From positions 62,001 to 126,000 of the forward strand of contig NZ_JAEIOI010000003.1 in the NCBI RefSeq assembly GCF_021375795.1: a DNA stretch of 64,000 nt. Reading direction: 5' to 3'. The position numbers and the translations under genes were made by a program. Shown piece by piece: positions 58,912 to 64,000 of this stretch; the stretch's first letter is position 1; each line of letters begins with the position of its first letter. This stretch comes from Pseudomonas anguilliseptica. GTDB lineage: Bacteria; Pseudomonadota; Gammaproteobacteria; Pseudomonadales; Pseudomonadaceae. Below the pieces are notes generated by a model. It worked only from the letters and a program-made list of their open reading frames with translations. It had not been told where the DNA came from and ran no database searches.

Positions 58912-60708
58912 TCAGAGGGCGAAGTTTTCCGCTGGCAACTCCATCATGCAGGCACTGCCCGCTTGGGCAGCCGCCAGGTGTGCAGCAGTACGTGGCAACA
59001 GGCGCTTGAAGTAGAACTCGCAGGTGGCCAGCTTGGTCTGGTGGAACGCCGCGTCGCCCTCACCAGCCGCCAGTTTGGCCTGCGCCACCAGGGCCATGCG
59101 CAACCAGAAATAGGCCAGGGTGACGTAGCCGGAATACATCAGGTAATCCATCGAGGCGGCGCCGACTTCGTCGGGGTTTTTCATCGCCGCCATCCCGATG
59201 CTCTGGGTCAATTCACCCCATTGCTGATTGAGCTTGGCCAGTTGCGCGACATAGCCCTTGAGCTGCGGGTGTTCAGCCTGGGCCACGCAGAAGGTGTGAA
59301 CGATCTTGGTGAACCCGCGCAGCAGCTTGCCCTGGCTGCCCAGCACCTTGCGCCCGAGCAGGTCGAGGGCCTGGATACCGTTGGTGCCTTCGTAGATCAG
59401 GGCAATCCGGCAGTCACGCACCAACTGCTCCATGCCCCACTCGCGGATAAATCCATGGCCGCCGAACACCTGCATGCCATGGTTGGTCACTTCCAGGCCG
59501 GTCTCGGTCATAAAGGCCTTGCAGATCGGGGTGAGGAAGGCCAGCAGGTTCTCAGCCGCTTCACGCTGCTCGCTGCTGTCGGCGCGGTGAGCCTGATCGA
59601 GCAACTGCGCGGTGAAGTAGGCCAGCGCCCGGTTGCCTTCGTTGAAGGCTTTCATGGTCAGCAGCATGCGCCGCACATCGGGGTGCACGATGATCGGGTC
59701 GGCAGCCTTTTCCGGCGCCTTCGGCCCACTGAGAGCACGCATCTGCAGGCGCTCGTTGGCGTACTTGAGCGCGCCCTGGTAGCTGGTTTCACCCAGGCAC
59801 AGGCCCTGCATGCCGGTGCCGAGGCGAGCATGGTTCATCATGGTGAACATGCAGTTGAGGCCTTTGTTGGCCTCACCGATCAGGTAGCCGGTGGCGCTGT
59901 CGAAGTTCATCACGCAGGTGGCCGAAGCCTTGATACCCATCTTGTGTTCAATCGAACCGCAGCTCACGCCATTGCGCGCACCCGCTTCTCCGGCCGCATC
60001 CGGCAGGAACTTGGGCACGATAAACAACGAGATGCCCTTGGTGCCGGCCGGTGCGTCAGGCAACTTGGCCAGCACCAGATGGACGATGTTCTCGCTCATA
60101 TCGTGCTCACCGGCGGAGATAAAGATCTTGCTGCCGGTCACGGCATAACTGCCATCGGCCTGCGGCACAGCGCGTGTCTTGATCAGACCGAGGTCGGTGC
60201 CACAGTGGGCCTCGCTCAGGCACATGGTGCCGGTCCAGCGGCCTTCGGTGAGCTTGCTCAGGTAGGTCTGCTTCTGCGCCTCACTGCCGTGAGCGTGAAT
60301 CGCCGACATGGCGCCGTGGGTCAGACCGGGGTACATGCCCCAGGAGGTGTTACTGGCGCCGACCATCTCGCTGACCATCAGCCCCAGCGAGTGCGGCAAG
60401 CCCTGACCACCGTAGGCCGGGTCAGCCGCCAGGCCATTCCAGCCGCCTTCGACATACAGGGCGAAGGCTTCCTTGAAGCCTTTGGGCGTAGTCACGTTAC
60501 CGTTGTTGAATTGGCACTCTTCTTCGTCACCGCTACGGTTCAGCGGCGCCAGCACCTGCTCACAGAACTTCGCGCCCTCTTCGAGAATCGCATTGACCAT
60601 ATCCGGGCTGGCATCAGTGGCCCCCAGGGCGGCGTAACTGCCATGGAAGTCGAAGACATCATCGATCAGAAAACGCATGTCGCGCAGCGGGGCTTTGTAG
60701 TCAGGCAT
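58912..60708 (-). CDS. FadE-like acyl-CoA dehydrogenase (paralogue 2)
   Basis: 598 residues from MPDYKAPLRDMRFLIDDVF, behind CTGGAG. Same architecture as its neighbours: MCLSEAHCGTDLG, GSKIFISAGEHDMSEN, IYEGTNGIQALDLLGRKV, and a C-terminal domain ending AGSACMMELPAENFAL. It is clearly closer to the third paralogue (62306) than to the first: both open the mature core with LEEGAKFCEQVL and share YGGQGLPHSLGL-like segments. It has its own terminator, so the three may be independent transcripts with different chain-length preference. Confidence 0.93.
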   Translation of the reverse strand: MPDYKAPLRDMRFLIDDVFDFHGSYAALGATDASPDMVNAILEEGAKFCEQVLAPLNRSGDEEECQFNNGNVTTPKGFKEAFALYVEGGWNGLAADPAYGGQGLPHSLGLMVSEMVGASNTSWGMYPGLTHGAMSAIHAHGSEAQKQTYLSKLTEGRWTGTMCLSEAHCGTDLGLIKTRAVPQADGSYAVTGSKIFISAGEHDMSENIVHLVLAKLPDAPAGTKGISLFIVPKFLPDAAGEAGARNGVSCGSIEHKMGIKASATCVMNFDSATGYLIGEANKGLNCMFTMMNHARLGTGMQGLCLGETSYQGALKYANERLQMRALSGPKAPEKAADPIIVHPDVRRMLLTMKAFNEGNRALAYFTAQLLDQAHRADSSEQREAAENLLAFLTPICKAFMTETGLEVTNHGMQVFGGHGFIREWGMEQLVRDCRIALIYEGTNGIQALDLLGRKVLGSQGKLLRGFTKIVHTFCVAQAEHPQLKGYVAQLAKLNQQWGELTQSIGMAAMKNPDEVGAASMDYLMYSGYVTLAYFWLRMALVAQAKLAAGEGDAAFHQTKLATCEFYFKRLLPRTAAHLAAAQAGSACMMELPAENFAL

Positions 60709-60821
60709 GGTCAGACTCCAGCAGATTCATGGGGTCGCTTCAGCCCACCACGCTAAGGCGTAGCAGGCCGCGCCAACAACGACCGTAGAACTGCTGAATA
60801 CAGCGCCATAAGCGCGCCGCC

Positions 60822-62127
60822 TCACTGGCCGATGCTCGGCTCCAGCTTGACCGCACCGCGCCGCTGGCCGTGGCTGCGAATGCAATTACGCCCGGCACTT
60901 TTCGCGCTGTACAGCGCCTGGTCAGCGGCCTTGATGACCTCATCCGGGTTGGCCTGATCCGCACCACGCTCGGCCACGCCCATGCTGATGGTCACCGCCA
61001 CCTGCGACGCCGCCTTGCCCGCCCGACGCTGACGCCCCTGCTTGTCGTTCTGCGGGCGTTGCTGCTGATCACGCAGTTGCAAGCGGTAATGCTCGATGGC
61101 CTGGCGCACCTGCTCGAGATGCGGCAGGCATTCTTCCACCGTCTTGCCGGGAAACACCAAGGTGAACTCCTCGCCGCCATAGCGGTAGGCCTTGCCGCCC
61201 CCGCCGATCTTGCGCAGTTGGCTGGCGACCAGACGCAGCACCTGATCGCCGATCATCGTGACCGTGGGTGTCGTTGAATTTCTTGAAATGATCAACGTCG
61301 GCCATGGCAATCACGTAACTGCGACCCAGGCGTTGCAACCGCTCATTCAGCGCACGCCGGCCCGGCAGGCCGGTCAACTCATCGCGAAAAGCCATCTGAT
61401 AGGCCTCATGCGCCAGAGCCGCCACCAGCATCAGCATGATCTGGCTGCTGATCACATTCAGCGCATTGGGCAGGATGAAGGTATTCGGCAGCATCCACAG
61501 CAGCCCGCCCAGACCGAGTAACTGCGCCGCATGCAGCGGACGTGGCGCACGCAGGTACTGCACCAGCAGCACAACCAGCCCGAGGATAAACACCGGATAA
61601 GCCAGCTGTATCAGCGCCAACCCGTCGAACTGCAACGCAGGCCAACGCACCTGCGACAGCCAGTGCAACAACGCCTCGGGAAAGCGCTGTGCCAGCCCCA
61701 CGCTCACCGCTCCCACAGCCAGCAGCACCGCCGCACGGGCGACCATATCCTGCAGCAGGTGGGTACGCTCCTGCCAGGCGGCATACAGACTGTAAAGCAG
61801 AGGCAGCAGCAGGCTGCACAGGTGAAAGATCAGCGCCGTATCACTGCTTACCTGGCCAGTGGCACGGAAGTGATCGACCTGGGTATCGAGCAGAAAGTAG
61901 CCGAGGTACAGCGTCAATAGCAGAAACATCTCTCGCTGACGGCCATAGACCAGACAGAACGCCCCGCCGAGTAACAGCAAAAGCGTCGGCAATACATTGA
62001 ACAGCGAGGTGAAAAACTCGTTCAGTACCGCCAGCCGCGCCAGCAACACCCCGCCAAGCAGAAGCAGCAGCGAAGGCAGAAAATGACTGAAGCGCACAGC
62101 AGCAAAACGCGACAAGGCGAGCCCCAC
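60822..62127 (-). pseudogene. Membrane diguanylate cyclase with a +1 frameshift in GGDEF
   Basis: Two frames together encode a membrane GGDEF protein. The first, taken here from a GTG at 62127 (start uncertain; open to a TTG at 62268), has about six to eight membrane helices, then DELTGLPGRRALNERL and ADVDHFKKFNDTHGHD. At about 61255-61262 one extra base shifts the frame; the next frame resumes with IGDQVLRLVASQL, YRYGGEEFTLVF (active-site GGEEF), and ISMGVAERG to the stop at 60822. Without the insertion it would be an active cyclase. It lies between two acyl-CoA dehydrogenase genes. Real mutation and sequencing error are both possible. Confidence 0.8.
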
Positions 62128-62254
62128 ACGACGGCAAAAAGTGGACAACGCCGCGCAGTTTGCCTGTAACAGCAGAAATTCGCACGGAACCTGACCGGCA
62201 AATCGACACACTGCCGGCCTGTGCTGCGCGCTGCCTAGATGACAGGCATAAAAA

Positions 62255-62283
62255 AACCGCCACCCCAAGGGGCGGCGGTTTCT
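62255..62283 (-). terminator. Terminator after the third acyl-CoA dehydrogenase
   Basis: ACCGCC-A-CCCC and GGGG-C-GGCGGT form a hairpin with one internal mismatch and an AA turn, with T-run on the minus strand. It lies 23 bases past the stop at 62306. Confidence 0.8.
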
Positions 62284-62305
62284 TTGACCTGAAAAGGACG
62301 GCGGC

Positions 62306-64000
62306 TTAGTAGCCCAGCGCGAAGTCTTCTTCGGCCATGTCCATCAGGTTGTTAGCACCAGACAGCATGGCTTCAACGTGCGCACGGGTACGCGGCAGGA
62401 TACGTGCGAAGTAGAAGTTGGCGGTCTGCAGCTTGGCCTTGTAGAAGGCTGCGTCGTCAGTACCAGCAGCGATCTTCTCGGCAGCCAGGCGCGCCATGTC
62501 AGCCCAGAAGTAGGCCAGGCAGACGTAACCGGAGTACATCAGGTAATCCACCGAAGCGGCACCGACTTCTTCGCGGTCCTTCATCGCGGCCATGCCCACT
62601 TTCATGGTCAGGTCGCCCCACTCTTTGTTCAGTTTGGCCAGCGGTGCAACCAGCGCTTTGACAGCGTCGTTGCCTTCGTTGGCCTGGCAGAACTTGTGCA
62701 CGATCTTGGTGAAGCCTTTCAGCGCTTCGCCTTGAGTCTGCAGCACTTTACGGCCCAGCAGGTCGAGTGCCTGGATGCCGGTGGTGCCTTCGTACAGCAT
62801 GGAGATACGGCTGTCGCGAACGTTCTGCTCCATGCCCCACTCGGCGATAAAGCCGTGGCCGCCATAGATCTGTACGCCGTGGTTGGCTGCTTCGAAGCCG
62901 ACTTCGGTCATGAACGCTTTGGCAATCGGCGTCAGGAAGGCCAGCAGGGAGTCTGCGGCTTTCTTCTCGGCTTCATCCTGGCTGTACTTGACGATGTCGA
63001 CCTGCTTGGCAGTGAAGTACACCATCGCACGGTTACCCTCGGCGAAAGCCTTCTGGGTCAGCAGCATGCGGCGCACGTCCGGGTGAACGATGATTGGGTC
63101 AGCGGCTTTTTCCGGCGCTTTCGGGCCAGTCAGGGAACGCATCTGCAGACGCTCACGAGCGTACTTCAGGCCGCCCTGGAAACCGGCTTCGGCGTGGGCC
63201 AGACCCTGCAGAGCAGTGCCCAGACGCGCCGTGTTCATGAAGGTGAACATGCAGTTCAGACCTTTGTTGGCTGGGCCGATCAGATAACCGGTTGCGCCGT
63301 CAAAGTTCATCACGCAGGTAGCGTTGCCGTGGATGCCCATCTTGTGCTCGATCGAGCCACAGGAAACGGCGTTGCGCGTGCCCACAGTGCCGTCAGCATT
63401 GACGTTGAATTTCGGCACGATGAACAGCGAGATACCTTTGGTGCCTTGCGGCGCGTCAGGCAGGCGAGCCAGCACGATGTGGACGATGTTATCGACCATG
63501 TCGTGTTCGCCAGCGGAGATGAAGATCTTGGTGCCGGACACTTTGTAAGAACCGTCAGCTTGCGGCTCGGCCTTGGTGCGCAGCATGCCCAGGTCGGTAC
63601 CACAATGCGGCTCGGTCAGGCACATGGTGCCAGTCCACTCGCCGGATACCAGCTTGGTCAGGTAGGTGTGCTTCTGCTCGTCGGTGCCGTGCTCGGAGAT
63701 GGTGTTCATCGCGCCGTGCGACAGGCCTGGGTACATGCCCCACGACCAGTTCGAGGTGCCAACCATTTCGCTGATCGCCAGCCCCAGGGACTCCGGCAGG
63801 CCTTGGCCGCCGTGGTCAACATCATGGGCCAGGCTCGGCCAGCCGCCTTCAACGAACTGCTTGTAGGCTTCTTTGAAGCCGGTAGGGGTTTTCACGCCTT
63901 CCGGGGACCAGGTACAGCCTTCGAGGTCACCTACACGGTTCAGTGGCGACAGCACTTGCTCACAGAACTTGGCACCTTCTTCAAGAATGGCGCTGACCAT
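62306..64000 (-). CDS. FadE-like acyl-CoA dehydrogenase (paralogue 3), 5' end outside window
   Basis: The frame is open to the right edge, giving 564 residues; by comparison with paralogue 2 some 30-35 N-terminal residues lie beyond the window. Motifs are MCLTEPHCGTDLG, GTKIFISAGEHDMVDN, LYEGTTGIQALDLLGRKV (catalytic Glu; Thr where the others have Asn) and a C-terminal end NLMDMAEEDFALGY. Same role as its neighbours in beta-oxidation. Very similar to paralogue 2, which suggests duplication. Confidence 0.93.
   Translation of the reverse strand: MVSAILEEGAKFCEQVLSPLNRVGDLEGCTWSPEGVKTPTGFKEAYKQFVEGGWPSLAHDVDHGGQGLPESLGLAISEMVGTSNWSWGMYPGLSHGAMNTISEHGTDEQKHTYLTKLVSGEWTGTMCLTEPHCGTDLGMLRTKAEPQADGSYKVSGTKIFISAGEHDMVDNIVHIVLARLPDAPQGTKGISLFIVPKFNVNADGTVGTRNAVSCGSIEHKMGIHGNATCVMNFDGATGYLIGPANKGLNCMFTFMNTARLGTALQGLAHAEAGFQGGLKYARERLQMRSLTGPKAPEKAADPIIVHPDVRRMLLTQKAFAEGNRAMVYFTAKQVDIVKYSQDEAEKKAADSLLAFLTPIAKAFMTEVGFEAANHGVQIYGGHGFIAEWGMEQNVRDSRISMLYEGTTGIQALDLLGRKVLQTQGEALKGFTKIVHKFCQANEGNDAVKALVAPLAKLNKEWGDLTMKVGMAAMKDREEVGAASVDYLMYSGYVCLAYFWADMARLAAEKIAAGTDDAAFYKAKLQTANFYFARILPRTRAHVEAMLSGANNLMDMAEEDFALGY

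Noticed and set aside
56941-60756. Very long open frames (614 and 635 codons) on the plus strand
   Set aside because: They lie exactly antisense to two acyl-CoA dehydrogenases with full family motifs; GC-rich codon bias leaves the opposite frame open. No ribosome sites and no recognisable domains.

Overview
The window is from a Pseudomonas-type gammaproteobacterium. The evidence is OprD-family porins, CzcRS/CopRS two-component systems, PtrA and DUF2790 small exported proteins, a GacA-type upstream activating sequence next to an Rsm-like small RNA gene, and a HutC/hut operon. It divides sharply at about 35.24 kb. To the left is a metal-resistance genomic island. To the right is ordinary chromosome.

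Island (1-35,240). The island ends at the 3' part of a tRNA-Met(CAT) gene, an attachment-site remnant that is still followed by its terminator. Next to it lie a tyrosine-recombinase integrase, an AlpA-like regulator, and a gene of unknown function flanked by two 39-bp repeats. The other end of the island is beyond the left edge. The cargo has two blocks. The zinc/cadmium/cobalt block (1-19.2 kb) holds the 3' end of a CadA/ZntA ATPase, two small satellite genes, three OprD-like porins (one interrupted by a stop codon), an ACR3/BASS-type transporter, czcC-czcB-PII-czcA, czcRS and a PtrA-N/DUF2790 protein. The copper block (19.3-31.9 kb) holds the periplasmic operon copA-(His/Met-rich protein)-copB-(His-tailed cytochrome c)-copG, ptrA, a bufferin-type copper-RiPP operon bufABC, copZ with a CueR-type promoter, a Cu(I) ATPase with a DUF2933 partner, and copRS. 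Imperfect palindromes of the form ATTACA-N4-TGTAAT recur in front of several of these genes. They are the likely shared CopR/CzcR operator that ties the island into one metal response.

Chromosome (35,241-64,000). In order this holds an EAL and a GGDEF c-di-GMP protein, a tyrS with an amber stop, speB with a polyamine-type binding protein and a LysR regulator, an M48 protease/LemA pair, an orphan flagellin with a frameshift, a TetR-hydrolase-thioesterase operon, an Rsm-like sRNA facing a cluster of GGA-loop hairpins, an endonuclease-I-like protein without the catalytic motif, the complete histidine operon hutI-G-U-H with hutC, and three paralogous acyl-CoA dehydrogenases around a frameshifted diguanylate cyclase.

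Four genes are broken by single lesions (two nonsense, two frameshifts). Real decay and assembly error cannot be told apart from the sequence alone.
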